DNA from: Papaver somniferum
Taxonomy: Eukaryota > Streptophyta > Magnoliopsida > Ranunculales > Papaveraceae
DNA length: 64,000 nt
Assembly: GCF_003573695.1 (NCBI RefSeq)
Contig: NC_039358.1
Location: forward strand, 192,362,418 to 192,426,417
Reading direction: 5' to 3'
Part shown: piece after piece, positions 21,601-33,693 of the stretch
Numbering within the stretch: the stretch's first letter is position 1
Layout of the letters: every line of letters begins with the position of its first letter
Position numbers and translations under genes: made by a program
The notes under the pieces: generated by a model
Seen by the model: the letters and a program-made list of their open reading frames with translations, nothing else
Told to the model about the DNA's origin: nothing
Databases searched by the model: none

Positions 21601-22309
21601 AATAATTTTGGATAATTTTGGGTGTCAGAGAAATAATTATGGATATCACGGTATACAAAATTAATTGTGGGCCTGAGAATGAGAATTTTTTTTTTTTGGG
21701 TCTCCCCCTGATTTCCCCTATTATCAATGGCAGAGAGAGATGAACGAGCAGGTCAGTGCGATGTACTGAAAGTGGGCTTTATTTGACGCAAGCCCATATT
21801 CATGCCTTGGCGACTTATGTACACACCAGCTTCGTGGCTCACTTTGAGCAGCCTTGGACGTGTGATTTTTTGGCCAGAGTTTGGCAACCCACTTTGCACA
21901 GGGTGTGATGCACGAGACACAATTCTTAAGGAGGTGCATTTTCCTATTTTAGCTAGGTTTCCTAATTTTCTTCAAGAAGAGGTTATAAAACTCTATATAT
22001 AGGGAAGCTTAGACACAATTTGAGATATCTTCTTTTCATGATTTTTCTCCCCCTAAGGGAGGAAAACTATCTCTTTTCTTTGTTCTTTTTATTGTTAAGG
22101 ATGAATTCAAAGTTTTAATTGTGAAGTTCAACTATTTACAAGTTTATTTCAGGTTTTAAAGTTAATCATTGTGGATTGTTTTTACTATATCGAAGGATTA
22201 TGATTGGTTCTTAGATTGATTTGGGTGGCCAACTAGATTAATCTATTAATCATTCTAAGGGTCGTGCTATCCCGCACGGTCGTGCAGAATTGTTTTATGA
22301 GCTAGCAAC

Positions 22310-23525
22310 TTGCTGGCCGTTGGATAGGCTAAAATCCATTTATTTTGTTTTTGTGTTTTAAAGTTATAGCTGGCGACAACTGTGAGAATATACATAATTT
22401 TTAGTATATCCTCAAACTTAATTTATATTTATCAAGTGCCCCATTTGTAGAATGTATAAATAAATGAATCAGATTTTTTTTCACTTATTGTTCTCTGACT
22501 GATGACACGACGCTTTTCACTTATTGTTCTCTGACTGATGACACGAAATAGGCTGTTTCTTCCTCCATAAAACGTTTACTTGTGAATTAGCTTCTAACTA
22601 AGCGGACTCCTTACTGTGGGGTGTAGGTAGTGATAGACAAGAACAACGTAAATGATGAGTGTTGAGAAAAACAGAGTATAAGGCTATATGCTAGCACAAC
22701 CGCAAGTAGAGAACAGTTTTCGAATTTGTGTTTGCAAGGTTACTACATGTTTGGTCTACAATATGCTATATGTTAGTTAGACGCATATCAAGGTGATGAT
22801 TGCATATCCGTAGTTCCGTACACGGACAATTAAATGTAAGATGAATAATTTGTAGTAGCAGTACCATCACAGCCTCACAGGTGACATTAATCTTAGTAAT
22901 TTTAGTAGCAGTACAGGGCTCTGATCAGAGTATGCAAATTTAACAGATGCAAATGTATTTCATAAAATAAACCAAAATGCTTGCCAACTAATTCAAATGT
23001 GCACAATTAGTTTGAGTAGATTTGAATGTTATCAACGGAAAATTTTGATCTAAAAGAAAAACCAACTACTCATTGGTTCATGACCATACACAATTATCTT
23101 TGCGCCTAACTTAGAGACATGCTTGTTGGTTGCACGTTGATGCTTCCACTTGCTGCACGACCTTGTTGGACTGTGTGGACATGAAAAAGGAAATTCTGCA
23201 GTGAGAGTTTTGCAACTGTTGGTTTGGTGAACTCATGGACAAAAGATTAAGTATTATTAAGCTTATATAATGACAACAGAGTACAGTATGATCAATAGAC
23301 AATACGAATAGTTATTTGGTGAAGATAATAGAGAACTAATTGTTTTCATACATAGTAAAGTCTGTCAAAACATACCATGGAGAGATTCGGGTTGGCTGTT
23401 TATTTCTCTGAAAGAATCTTTGCTTTTCCCTGCGATAAAATGCATAAGTTACAAAGTTAATGAGAAATAAAACAAAACAATGGCCATAAACTGAAATGCT
23501 AATTCAAGGGAAAGGGAAGCGTTAA
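22310..23525 (+). other. Left arm of the MULE, non-coding
   Basis: No gene. It contains a tandem duplication of TTTTCACTTATTGTTCTCTG (about 22477 and 22514). The remainder is the 3' side of the transposase gene plus AT-rich filler with no motif I can name. Confidence 0.5.
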
Positions 23526-26293
23526 GTACGCTTTTTCTTTATCCTCGGTTGTTTTTCTTGAGTGTTTACATCATTTGGTTCCAACCTGCACATACTATGA
23601 ATTAGTGGACAAGCAAAAAAATAAAATCAATAGTGTTGCAATAGATTCCAACTCTTACACAAAGCTTATCAAGATGGACAATATACATGAGTTAGAACAG
23701 GAGTATATAGGAAAGTATTGTCGGCATACCTTGTTGACTCCCGTAATTTCTTTCTTGCTTTTGTTTCATTACTTTTCCGCTTGTTGTTAAGCTTGTCAAT
23801 CCATGATTTCATTGCTCCATTTTTGCCTTTACGTTTTACAATAGGTGGATCACCCACTAACTTCCTAGCGTTTGTAAGGTTTCCGACATTTTCCACATGC
23901 ATTCTATTATTTTCATTTAGGATTGCATCAGACTGACTTTCGGCATTTACTTGAGAGTCTTTTATCGCTTTCTCGATATCTTCTAAGGCCTTTTGTAATA
24001 CTTGAACTGCGACGTTATATACTGGTACAAATGTAGAACCTTTAACTACAATATTTATTGCATCTTGACAAAGTTTACTATATCTAATTGTAACTGCATC
24101 CCGACGATCAGCTGAAATTTCTTCATCCTGGTCGAACACTACAGTTCCAGATTTAGCATCTCTTGTCCACCGTTTTAAGACATGTTGAGATGGAAGATTC
24201 TGAATATTCTCAACTACAAAACCTTCAAGATGTGTCTACACAAGTAACCAGAAAATTCATATAACAAGCAGCTACACTGAGCACTCTTATCAAAAGAGTC
24301 AAATACCACAGTCCGAAATTTATGCGGATATCCAACTCTAGATAAGTGGTAAGTCGACTTTGTTCCAATCTCTTCGACTTTATCATGAGAATAACAAAAA
24401 CATTCAGTTAATTGTTCTTGAAATTTTTTAAAAATAGTCTTCGTGTACACTAAAGCTTCATTTTCTTCAATACCCATTCAAAATCTCAAAACCAGTCTTG
24501 AATAATTTGTTTCGTAGTCCATATTATTTTCTGCCTCTCATCTTGCAACCACAACTCTTTCAAATTGTCGAACAAATTCACACAAAGGCAAATCTCTTTT
24601 CAAAAATCCATCAAAAAAAGAATTTATACTCTCACTGCGTTGTGTTGTATACATATCTCCACAAAATACATCACGCGTATACACTGAGGCCCAATATTCA
24701 CGTTTTTCATACAAATTTAGCAACCACTTATTGTTCTGCAGTTCATGATTCTCAAGCATTGTCGTCCAACCATGCTCAAATTGTTCAACTGTCTCATACC
24801 CATATAAGCAATTGCTGAACTCCGAAACAAATTCTTTGATTACATTAGATAAATTTTTCATAGCATTTCTGCTAATATGCCATAAGCAATATCTATGACG
24901 CGTACCTGGCAGAACACTTGCAATCGCTCCCCCAATAGTTGATTCTTGATATGTAAGTATAACCTTTGGTGTTTTGCCGTGCATTGCCCTCATCCATGTT
25001 TTCATTACCCACTCAAACGAGTCTTCACTTTCGGAATAAAGGAGAGCGGCATCAAATAAAACAGTTTGATGATGATGATTGATTCCTACTATCGGAACAA
25101 ATGGCATGTCATATCTATTTGTACTATAAGTAAGATCAAAGCAAACGATATCTCCAAAATAGTAATAGTCCATCCTTGACTTAGGATCAAAGTAATAGTC
25201 CCCCAAAAAAATAGTCATTTGGCCTTCTGAATCAACTTGAATTGAATATAAAAATGATGGATTTTCCATTTGCTGGCGTTCGAAGTAGTCTAGTACAACT
25301 TGAGCATCTCCATATTTTAGCTCCAACTGCCTTTTTGTACTCAAATAATTTCTAGCATCTTTTGGAAGAAACCCAATGTTATTCACTCCACCATTCTCAA
25401 CTTCCAAATAGTTTATCAATTGATTTGTTTTAACGCCTGCTAGTCTAAAGTTCACGATTTGCTGTTTTTGGCTACTACTTATTTTTCTCAATGACCGGAG
25501 ATTGTGCCTTTTACTTGGGGAAACAAGTTTATGATTGTGTTCTTCTACAACACCAGACACAACCCATCTATCGTTTCTCTTCTTTATCATCATCACTGCC
25601 TTGTAATCTGTCCTCATATCTGCTTGCTGCCTTTTCCTTTGTTCAACAGGCTTAGCTATATGGTCTCTCAATCCTTGACATGAACAAAAAAATGTACGCC
25701 CTATCACTTCAAAAGGCTCAACCCTAGACTTATTGGTAGAGTGCCAACGAATACTGAATCCTCTTTTACCTGCAAACCTGTTATAGAAATCATATGCTTC
25801 ATCTTGAGATTAAAATTCTTTTCCGACGTATGGGCGGATAGCGTTTAGTTCTTCTTCTGATGGTTCTTTCGCACTGTTTGCTGCAATTACTTCACCGTTT
25901 AGTTCTTCTCCATCAAGTGAATTAATATTCTCTATATCTTTCATATCAGTAAATGTTTCTTCACTGGAAATTTGTATCTCATCTTCATATGAATATATTG
26001 TATAACATAAAAATATATATAAGTATGTCAATTTTAAAAAAATTGAAAAAAATAAGATAAATACTGGCTTTATACCAACTAAACGGAAGGATAGCTTACA
26101 ATAATCAAAGTACTAATTGTTAATAAGTTATTGGTTAACACTAACTAATGTTATTCTTATACCATAAAAATAATAATTAGGGTTTTAAGTTTATAATAAT
26201 AATACCGTTCTTGCCTGGTGATAAATCCCGGTTGTTATCAGTAACATCTTCACTGCAATCGAACTCACTTAATAGATTTCGGCAAGGATTCAT
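23526..26293 (-). pseudogene. FAR1-like MULE transposase, multi-exon, inactivated
   Basis: MULE transposases cut and rejoin the element ends; FAR1/FHY3 plant transcription factors derive from this family. Exon 1 is 26293-26206 (MNPCRNLLSEF...), joined in phase by a GT-AG intron to an acidic exon ending about 25810. An N-terminal FAR1 DNA-binding domain follows (YDFYNRFAGKRGFSIR, FFCSCQG, EEHNHKLVSP), then the MULE core with DLTYSTNRYDMPF, FEWVMKTW and LWHISRNAMKNL, then a SWIM zinc finger (CSCLLYEFSGYLCRHI) near 24220-24290, and a Lys-rich tail split by an intron (23729-23587), ending at a TAA at 23526. Damage: a TAA near 25811, stops near 24535, and a frameshift after the SWIM finger. Where the family usually has the second catalytic Asp (TDQ-type motif) this copy reads TYQ. 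It is dead as it stands. Confidence 0.85.
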
Positions 26294-27199
26294 TTCTTCA
26301 CACCACAAAGCAAAATCCCTAGAATTGATTTAATTGAAGAATGTATACGGGTTTTCATTTACTCAAGGGAAAGGTCCTTTTAACGAAGACGAAGACATCT
26401 TTAAGGGTTGTAATAGTTTTGTTAAATAAATATAAGGACGTGTTTAAAATTAAAATCTATGACAGTTGTAGATTCGAGATGGACGGCTAAAAAAAAGACA
26501 TATTCATATCTAACGTTTTAGAAGTTGCTAGCTCATAAAGCCTTCCCGCACAGCCGTGCGGGATAGCACTATTCTAATGCTAGTAGAGAGTTGAGTCGAT
26601 CCGTAATTGTCGCTTACCTCCTACACAAGTATAAATCGCAAGACCTTGCGGATGGATTCTGTGGAACAATTGCGAGTAAAGACAACACCAGTAAGTGGAC
26701 CGAGCGTACTGAGTTTAACTGCTGGGATCAAACCTAAATTCATAAATCTTAATGTGTTCGGGGAATTACATCTTGTAAGCGAACCTCAAGGTGGTTCTTT
26801 TGAATAGAATCCGTAGTCGAGCGCTTCTGTATCCAGTGATACAAGGAGTTTTGGGGATAGCTAAGCGTACCTTCTATTCTATGGTTGGTGACAATTGATT
26901 CTAACAAGAGATAAACGGGTACAATGTTGAGTTAACGGTTAGTAACGGCGAAGGATATCTTCATTATCTTTTTCTTATTACCCCTTTTATCCTTATTTTA
27001 TATTTTCGTTGATTTAAATAACATATCAATTTCATTACTCCTCGTGGGAACGATCCTTACTACCACTATATTATTATTTAATTAGTGGAAAATATCTTAT
27101 TATTTTGTTGAGTAAACGACGCTCACCAATCACAAGTATCCAAAGAGCTATGAGGAGATAAAGCTTCTCAATCTGCCGCCAAGTAACTAGAATGCAAGA

Positions 27200-27412
27200 G
27201 AAATCAAAGGTATCCGCTCTACAGATGAATGAAGAATAGGGGAGACACATCCTCTCTATAGATGGATAAAGAGATATCCGCTCTACAACTGGATAAATAT
27301 TATGAGACGTATCCACTCTACAACTGGATAAGATTATGAGAGAGAAATCCGCTCTATGGCAGGATAAAGAATAGGAGAGGTACATCCGCTCTACAGCTGG
27401 ATACATTACGTG
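27200..27412. repeat. Minisatellite of TATCC(N11)GGATA hairpin units
   Basis: Five to six variable units of about 36-45 bp. The best read TATCCGCTCTACAACTGGAT followed by A, in which TATCC and GGATA are complementary. Spacers resemble ATTATGAGA(C/G). It lies between the end of element C and the 3' UTR of element G. Confidence 0.65.
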
Positions 27413-28290
27413 TGATGAGTTGAACTAGTGCTAAAAGATCTTTTGCCAGATGGAAAGCGGACTAATAAATCAACCAGTATGCATTTCTCCTCGGCTCGCT
27501 CATAGTGCTCCATAGAAACAACGTCTTTTTCGGCTTCAACTGTTGATGATAAACTCTCGAACCTCGTAAAACCTTGACAATTAACTTTCCTCCTCAATTT
27601 CTTCTTGCTTGAAACTTCTTTACAGATTTCTCTTCTCCATGGCCTTATTGAACCAAAAGCTAACTGTAAAATTTGAATGCATTTATTTATTTATTTATTT
27701 ATTTTATATATATATATTCATTTCATTTTTTTTTAAATATCGAAACTAATATTTACATAGCCATGAGAGAAGGACTTTAACACTTGAATCTTCACAACTT
27801 GTAATGTCTTGGTATCATGAACTTCAACAACTTACATCGTTTGATTTTCTTTGCTCTTGTAACTTCTTGTAACTAAGTCTTTAACTTTAACTTCGATTTT
27901 GTATTTTGCTTTTCTTTTTATTGTTGCTTATAACCCTTAAACGTCTTCAACTTTCTTCATAGATTTTGATGTCGCTCCGCTTTGTTGATGATGATAAGTT
28001 TCTATTAAGATTACATTGGGAGGTTGCTTTGTCTTTCTGGCATTTCCTTTTGACCTAATTTCCTTTCTAGCATGGATGGTTAGGTTCATCACGATTACCC
28101 TCTAAAAGGTTAATTTTCTCTCCTGGATGTCAATGATTTCTCAACAATGTCTTTTTCTCTAATGTCTCACTAGAATGTTATCCCTAACAAATTCAAATTT
28201 CCATATTTTCGGTGAGCAACAATATGTAAACTTAGCTAAAAGAATAGTATGTGACTCTAAATGTTGGACATTCTTGATACAACTAAAAAT
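27413..28290. other. Unassigned, probably 3' UTR of element G
   Basis: No supported gene. A simple repeat (ATTT)n-(AT)n lies at about 27680-27715. Unlike B and C, this stretch does not contain the conserved GACCAGACC and GCCAGT blocks. Confidence 0.4.
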
Positions 28291-28294
28291 TTTC

Positions 28295-28337
28295 TCCCTT
28301 ACCCCCAAACATAAATTGAACATAGTCCTCGATGTTC
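28295..28337 (-). promoter_or_regulatory. GAGGAC-loop hairpin and purine tract of element G (HP3)
   Basis: On the minus strand GAACAT and ATGTTC pair around CGAGGACT, and TTTATGTTTGGGGGTAAGGG follows. The eight-base loop region equals that of the HP4 hairpins of B and C, while the stem is entirely different. Confidence 0.6.
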
Positions 28338-28428
28338 CAAATATAATTATATGAATGCATGAACAAGGAGAAATATTGAAAAATAAAAGAGGTGGGGAAG
28401 GATGTTACCAGCACCAAGTACCACAAAG

Positions 28429-28444
28429 ATGGGTTTCCTCCCAT
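28429..28444 (-). promoter_or_regulatory. HP2 hairpin of element G
   Basis: On the minus strand ATGGG pairs with CCCAT around AGGAAA, preceded by AGCGCTTT. This is the third member of the TGGGAGGNAACCCA motif also found after the last ORF of B and C. HP1 is not clear in G. Confidence 0.55.
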
Positions 28445-28597
28445 AAAGCGCTAAGTTATGTCTTCAGTTACCTGCAGAAAATTAGTCTTGATAACTGGAT
28501 CCTGTAAATCTGTATTTTTCACTTTAGGGTTGGTCAATTCGATAAACGGTTTTGACCGTTGACTTTAAAAGTCTTTCCAGTGTCATGGTTCGTAACC

Positions 28598-31341
28598 TCA
28601 ACAACACCGTGTGGATACACGGTCTTGACATAGCATGGCCCAGTCAACGTGGCGATCATTTGTCTTGGTATCTATTGCTTCAACCCACTTAGACACACAA
28701 TCAACATCTAATAAGATGTAAAAATTTCCAAAGGAATTGACAAAGGGACTCATTAAATCTATACCCCGCGCATCAAATATTTCTACTATTTGTACAGGAT
28801 TGAGTGGAATCATATTACGTCGAGTCAACTTCCCTAACTTCTGACATCTCTCACAACTTTGACAACATAGATGGGAGTCCTTAAACAGAGTTGGCTAGTA
28901 AAGACCAGATTGTAAAACCTTAGCAACATTTTTCTTAGAACTAAAATGACCCCCACAAGCTCCAGAATGACAAAAATTCAGAACACCGGATATTTTGTTG
29001 TCAGTAATACAACGATGGATGATCTGGTCAGGGCAGTACTTGAATAAGTATGGATCATCCAAAAAAAGTATTTAACCTCAGACAAGAACTTAACTCTATC
29101 TTGTTTAGACCAATGGTCAGGTATTTGACCAGTTACCAAATAATTAACAATTTCAGCAAACCAGGGTAACTCAGAGATGGAAAATAATTGTTCATCAGGG
29201 AACTTATCATGGATTGGTTTCTCATCATCTCTAGTCTCATCAAGGATACTGGATAAATGATCAGCTACTATATTTTCAGACCATTTTTTATCACGAAATA
29301 TCTATGAGTAAATTCTTGAAACAACAATACCCATCTGATCAGTCGAGGTTTTGAGTCCTTCTTTGAAAGGAGATATTTGAGTGAGGCATGATCAAAATAG
29401 ACTATGTCCTTAGACCCTAGGAAATATGATTTAAATTTCTCCAAAGCAAAACAATGGCTAACATTTCTTTCTGAGTAGTAGTGTAGTTTAATTGGACATC
29501 GTTTAGGATCTTACTAGCATAATAAATCACACTAGGCTTTATCATGTCGTTGACCCAGGAAAACACCAACCGCATAATCAGACACATCACACATGAGTTC
29601 AAATGGGAGGTTCCAATCAGGTGGTTGTATGATAAGGGCAGAAGTTAACAATGATTTGAGCTTCTCAAAAGCTTCAACACAGGCTTCATCAAATATAAAG
29701 GCAGTATGTTTAGTAAGTAGGTTCGACAGAGGTAAGGTAGTCTTGCTAAAGTCTTTGATGAAACGACGATAAAATCCAGCATGTCCGAGGAAAGATCTAA
29801 CATCTGTTTACACTCTTAGGTGGTCTTAATTTTGAAATTAGGCCAACCTTGGCTTTATCAACTTTTATTTCTTTAGAGGATACCACATGTCCTGACATTA
29901 TTCCGGATTTAACCATAAAATGACACTTTTCCCAATTAAGTACTAGGTTCTTTTCTTTACAACGTTCTAGAACTAGTGTAAGGTGGTGAAAGCATTCATC
30001 GAAAGAGGATCCAAAGACCGAAAAATCGTCCATAAATACCTCTAAAAATCGCTCAACCATATCTGAAAAGATACTTAGCATGCAACGTTGGAATGTTGCG
30101 GGTGCATTCCACAACCCAAAAGGAATACGCCTGTAAGCAAAAGTATCAAATGGACATGTGAAGGTTATCTTTTCTTGGTCTTCGGGGCTATAGGGATTTG
30201 GTTATAACCAGAATATCCATCTAGAAAACAGTAATGGTTGTGGCCAGCTAATATTTCTAACATCTGGTCCTAGTTGTTGAGTTCAGCTTATATATGGCAG
30301 TCTATACATACTCTCCACCCGGTAGTTACACGGGTATGGATCAATTCATTGTTCTCATTCACAACTACTGTAATTCCAGACTTCTTTGGGATAACATGGA
30401 CATGACTGACCCATTTACTATCAGAGATGGGGTATATGATACCCGCGTCTAATAACTTGAGCACCTCTGTGCTGACAACTTCCTTCATATTAGGGTTTAA
30501 ACGTCTCTGCATTTCTCTTGAAGTTTTGGCTCCCTCTTATAGATATATGTGGTGCATACAATCAGCAGGACTAATACCTTTCAAATCATCTATAGTCCAC
30601 CCAATTGTAGTCTTGTGCTCTCGGAGAAATCTAACTAGTTTACTTTCCTGATCGGGCTTTAAGTCAGAGGCAATTATGGCAGGAAGAGTATTCTCATTAC
30701 CAAGAAATACATATTTTAATGTATCTGGTAGCGGCTTTAATTCAAGGGTGGGTGCCTTAACTAATGATGGGAGGGGTTTATCTATGGTCGGCAGAAGAGG
30801 TTCTGGTTTACGCTGCCATTTTCCATAATTCATTACTGGTACAGAATCTAACAACGCAGTAACTTCTTCAAAATGACTATCCTCATAATAGTAGGCTCCA
30901 AAGTGGTCCAAGCACGCCTCTAAAGGATCCCTAACACTATTAGTGGTAAAGGTATTATCAACTAGAGAATCAATCATGCATATAGACTCATAGTGTTCAG
31001 GGTCAGGTGGGGCTTGTAACGCCTCAAAAACGTTTACCGAGATTTTCTGATTCCCAAAGGAAAATTCTACTAGGTCATTTTGACAATGTATGACTGCATG
31101 TGGCAGTAGCTAAAAAGGGGCGACCTATGATGATTGTGATATTGATATCTTGACTAGAGACAGGTTGAGTGTATAAAATCACAAAGTCAACTGGATAAAT
31201 AAAGTTTTCTACCTGAACCAGAACGTCTTCAACAATTCCACGTGGAACTTTGACTGACCTATCGGCTAACTGTAATGTTATCCTTGGTTTCATCTCACCT
31301 AGTCCAAGTTGTTCATATACCGAGAACGATAAAAGATTCAC
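28598..31341 (-). pseudogene. pol: Athila-type pol of element G, fragmentary
   Basis: In order on the minus strand: protease C-terminal half (LQLADRSVKVPRGIVEDVLV, IIIGRPFLAT; 31341-31100), connector and RT N-terminus (AGIIYPISDSKWVSHVHVIPKK; 30512-30290), RT palm with the catalytic FMDD (VFMDDFSVFG; about 30020), RNase H ([20 protein letters not shown]; 29602-29417), integrase zinc region (FCHSGACGGHF, CCQSCERCQK; 28990-28820) and the start of the integrase core (GIDLMSPF; about 28760). Just after KTND the frame jumps to integrase C-terminal sequence (VNGQ near 28540), so most of the catalytic core including the second Asp and the Glu is deleted. Frameshifts and stops lie between all parts. 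Confidence 0.8.
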
Positions 31342-31846
31342 ACTAGCACCAAGACCTAAGAAAGCATATCTCTATCTTTTGTTTACCTATAACACATGTG
31401 ACAATAGGACAACCAGGATCTTTCAATTTGATTGAGTACTTTTGTGAGATTATGGAACTAACTTGTTAGGTCAAAAATGCCTTTTTATGGACACCCATGT
31501 CTCTTTTGACGGTGCACATCTCTTTTAGGGACTTGACCATAGCCGATACATGTTTAATTGCATCTAACAAGGGTAAGTTGATCTTAACTTGCCTAAAGAT
31601 GTCTAGGATTTCAGCATATGTACTAGGATTTTTCTTAGCGAGTCTCTAATGAAATGGTGCGGGTGATATGCACACTCTCTCAGGGGTAGATTCCTCACTT
31701 GGACTCTTAGTACTCTCAGGATCATTAGGGTCTTTAGACAATGTTTGGTCAAATTCAATCTCTTTTTCAGTTGGACTTTTGTCCTTAGGTGGTTCTACCG
31801 AGTTTTCTAGTGTTTTACCACTTCTAAGGGTGATAACTGCTTGAAC

Positions 31847-33152
31847 CTATTCATTGTGGTTAGAGCTACTTGACCCATTAACCTGGTTGACTCCTTTCGG
31901 ATTCAGAGTCGTTTGACTAGGAAATTTCCCATTCTCCTTATCATTTAACATGTTTGAAAATTGACTTATTTGATTCTCTAAGTTACTAATAGCTTGTGCG
32001 TTATTCTGCAGGTTATGCTGACTTATCAATACAAAATCATCGAATTTTTTGCTACTCTGGATAGCATTTTGGGTTAAAAGTTTCAAAGATTCCTCTAAAG
32101 ACATCAACTTAGAATCAACTGGGCTTGGTTCTTGTACTTGATGTTGATTCCTAAGAAAGCCTGGTGGTAGATGGGCCACCCTTATGGGAACCTTTGGACC
32201 ACGAAAAAATAGGGTTATGTCTGCAACCAGGGTTATAAGTATTAGAATAGGGATCGAACTTGTGTTGAATCTCATATTTGGATTTCATACCTCCATGTAA
32301 GACATTAACTTGGTCACGGGTTGTTTCACTAGGGTAAAACAGGGGGCACTGAGGTCCAGTATGAATTTAGTCATCACATATAGTACGTGTGTAGGTCTAG
32401 GCTCATTGTTACAGTTCATGGCATGGTTTGACCTTTAGTTCATCTCTAAGACCTCTAGACGCCTAAGGATATCTGACCCATTATCGAATCTATTGACCCT
32501 ATAGATAGGGTTCCTAGTTATTTCGGGCTCCCCCATTAAAGCCCATTAACGCGATGAACTTGTCAAAACATTCATCTGGGTCTTGATGGGTAAATTCTCC
32601 ACCACTCATTGTTTCTACCTTCATTCGAGTTTCACTATCAAGGCCCTCATATAAGATTTGGGCCATGTGGTCTTTCTTAAAGTTGTGATGCGGGCATTGG
32701 TATAACAATTCATTAAACCTTTCTACATAATCGTGTAGGTGTTCACCCAATTTCTACCTAACAACAACTGTCTTATGGTGTGGGTAGAACTTTTTAACAA
32801 AAGCCTCTACAAGGCCATCCCAGGTAGTGATTGTTTTAGAGGGAGTCAAATGGTACCACTCACTGGCTCTCTCTTCTAGGGAAAAAGGAAAGAATAGCAA
32901 CCTAAGCACATCTTTAGAGACATTTGGATAACTCATCGTGTCACAGATCATTTCAAAGTCTCTTACATGGGTATATGACTTTTCATTCTCTATCCCCCTA
33001 AATTTTCGAAGCATGCTAATTGTCCTAGGTTTAACGTCGAATTTGACAGTAGTGGATGGTAAAACTACCCCTGGGTCACGTACCACTCTAGATGATCCTA
33101 TCTCTCGGGACCTCACCCTCATTAACCATGTCGACAAAGTTAGATATACCAC
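31847..33152 (-). pseudogene. gag: Gag of element G, fragmentary
   Basis: Capsid-like motifs on the minus strand: MLRKFRGIENEKSYTHVRDF, FFPFSLEERASEWYHL, TTWDGLVEAFVKKFYP (33152-32754), then LHDYVERFNELLYQCPHH and ILYEGLDSETR after a frameshift (32750-32514). A Gln/Asn-rich linker ending in GKFPSQTTLNPKGVNQV (32275-31847) leads to the protease. The last phrase corresponds to element C's GKLPSQLINPKEGVNAI, placing the two in one lineage. Several frame breaks. Confidence 0.75.
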
Positions 33153-33693
33153 CTAAATCTATGTAACAGGTCAGACTCAAATTGAAAAGGTCATTTTCTT
33201 CAAGTCTATCTCCTACCTGTTTCCAACGGCGCATACACAAGCAAGAATACTAGTGTTCAACAAGAAAATCGTGCACATGAAGATGCAGAGTTTACTAAAT
33301 TAGGTAAGATTGGGCTACCGCAGAAAAATATACCTACATGTACGAGTCTGAGGCTTGTGGAATTTCGGCTGGTAAATCCCATAAGGCCCAAGGCACAGGT
33401 TCAGCGTACTTTTCCACACGTTTCCTAAATTCGGTAATTCTTACGATGCAATTGGTGTGTGCAACGTGTATCTTTTTAAAAAAAAAATTAAAATAAATAA
33501 AATAAATTAAAAGAAATATATAACAAAAGGAAATAAAATTAAAAGAATAAATAAAATTGGGGTTTTATTACTTACCTCTTTTGGTAGGCAATTCCACAAT
33601 AAATGTAAAATATTATATACACAATAAAAACAAGAAAAAATACCCAAGTAAAATCAAATAAAATTTAATTTAATTAAACTAAACTGAAAAAAT

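Larger units (their letters stand above)
18953..21718 (+). mobile_element. Pack-type TIR transposon carrying a MAM33/p32 gene
   Basis: 2766 bp inserted in the LTR of element C with an exact 8-bp TSD TATTATCA (18945-18952 and 21719-21726). The uninterrupted site is seen at 3137-3144. Ends form imperfect inverted repeats of about 21 bp: left AGTGAAAACTACAGGGAGAC, right (complement) GGGGAAATCAGGGGGAGAC, each followed by CC. No transposase is inside. Contents: a three-exon MAM33 gene with its upstream leader, a stretch of unknown origin, and an array of TGCATAAC palindromes next to the right end. The 8-bp TSD suits hAT best; MULE (usually 9) is possible. Introns show capture at DNA level, not retroposition. 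Confidence 0.8.
22259..26570 (-). mobile_element. FAR1/Jittery-type Mutator-like transposon (MULE)
   Basis: 4.3 kb in the 3' LTR of element C. Ends are inverted repeats sharing GTGCTATCCCGCACGG and, about 20 bp further in, TTATGAGCTAGCAACTT. Flanks repeat ATTCTAA (22252-22258 and 26571-26577), extendable to an imperfect 9-bp TSD; the empty site is at 10339-10345. The only gene is a FAR1-like transposase on the minus strand, now broken. A second element with matching TIRs, at 34680-43248, has no transposase. Confidence 0.85.
2611..27128 (+). mobile_element. Element C: Athila-like Ty3/gypsy retrotransposon hosting four nested insertions
   Basis: Parts in order: 5' LTR (2611-3347 and 10021-10896, left end off-window), primer-binding site at 10902, gag 11041-12815, pol 12740-16310 (protease, RT, RNase H, integrase), a long structured 3' UTR, polypurine tract, and a 3' LTR from 17730 to 27128. 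The LTRs end in TGATAG...CACCA. Both LTRs are broken by later insertions: the Tat-like element and B in the 5' copy, a TIR element with MAM33 and a MULE in the 3' copy. The assignment to the Athila branch rests on gag and RT wording, the TGGCGCCG primer site and the long LTRs. Frameshifts and stops throughout gag-pol make it defective. The 3' TSD would be ATCAC at 27129-27133. Confidence 0.85.
17730..27128 (+). repeat. 3' LTR of element C, split by two DNA transposons
   Basis: LTR segments are 17730-18952, 21727-22258 and 26578-27128, about 2.3 kb without the inserts. The first 690 bp (17730-18418) have no counterpart in the window because the matching 5' LTR part lies left of base 1. The rest aligns closely with 2611-3347 and 10021-10896. 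It ends CGCTCACCA at 27128. The TATA box copy is at 21992-22004. Confidence 0.85.
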
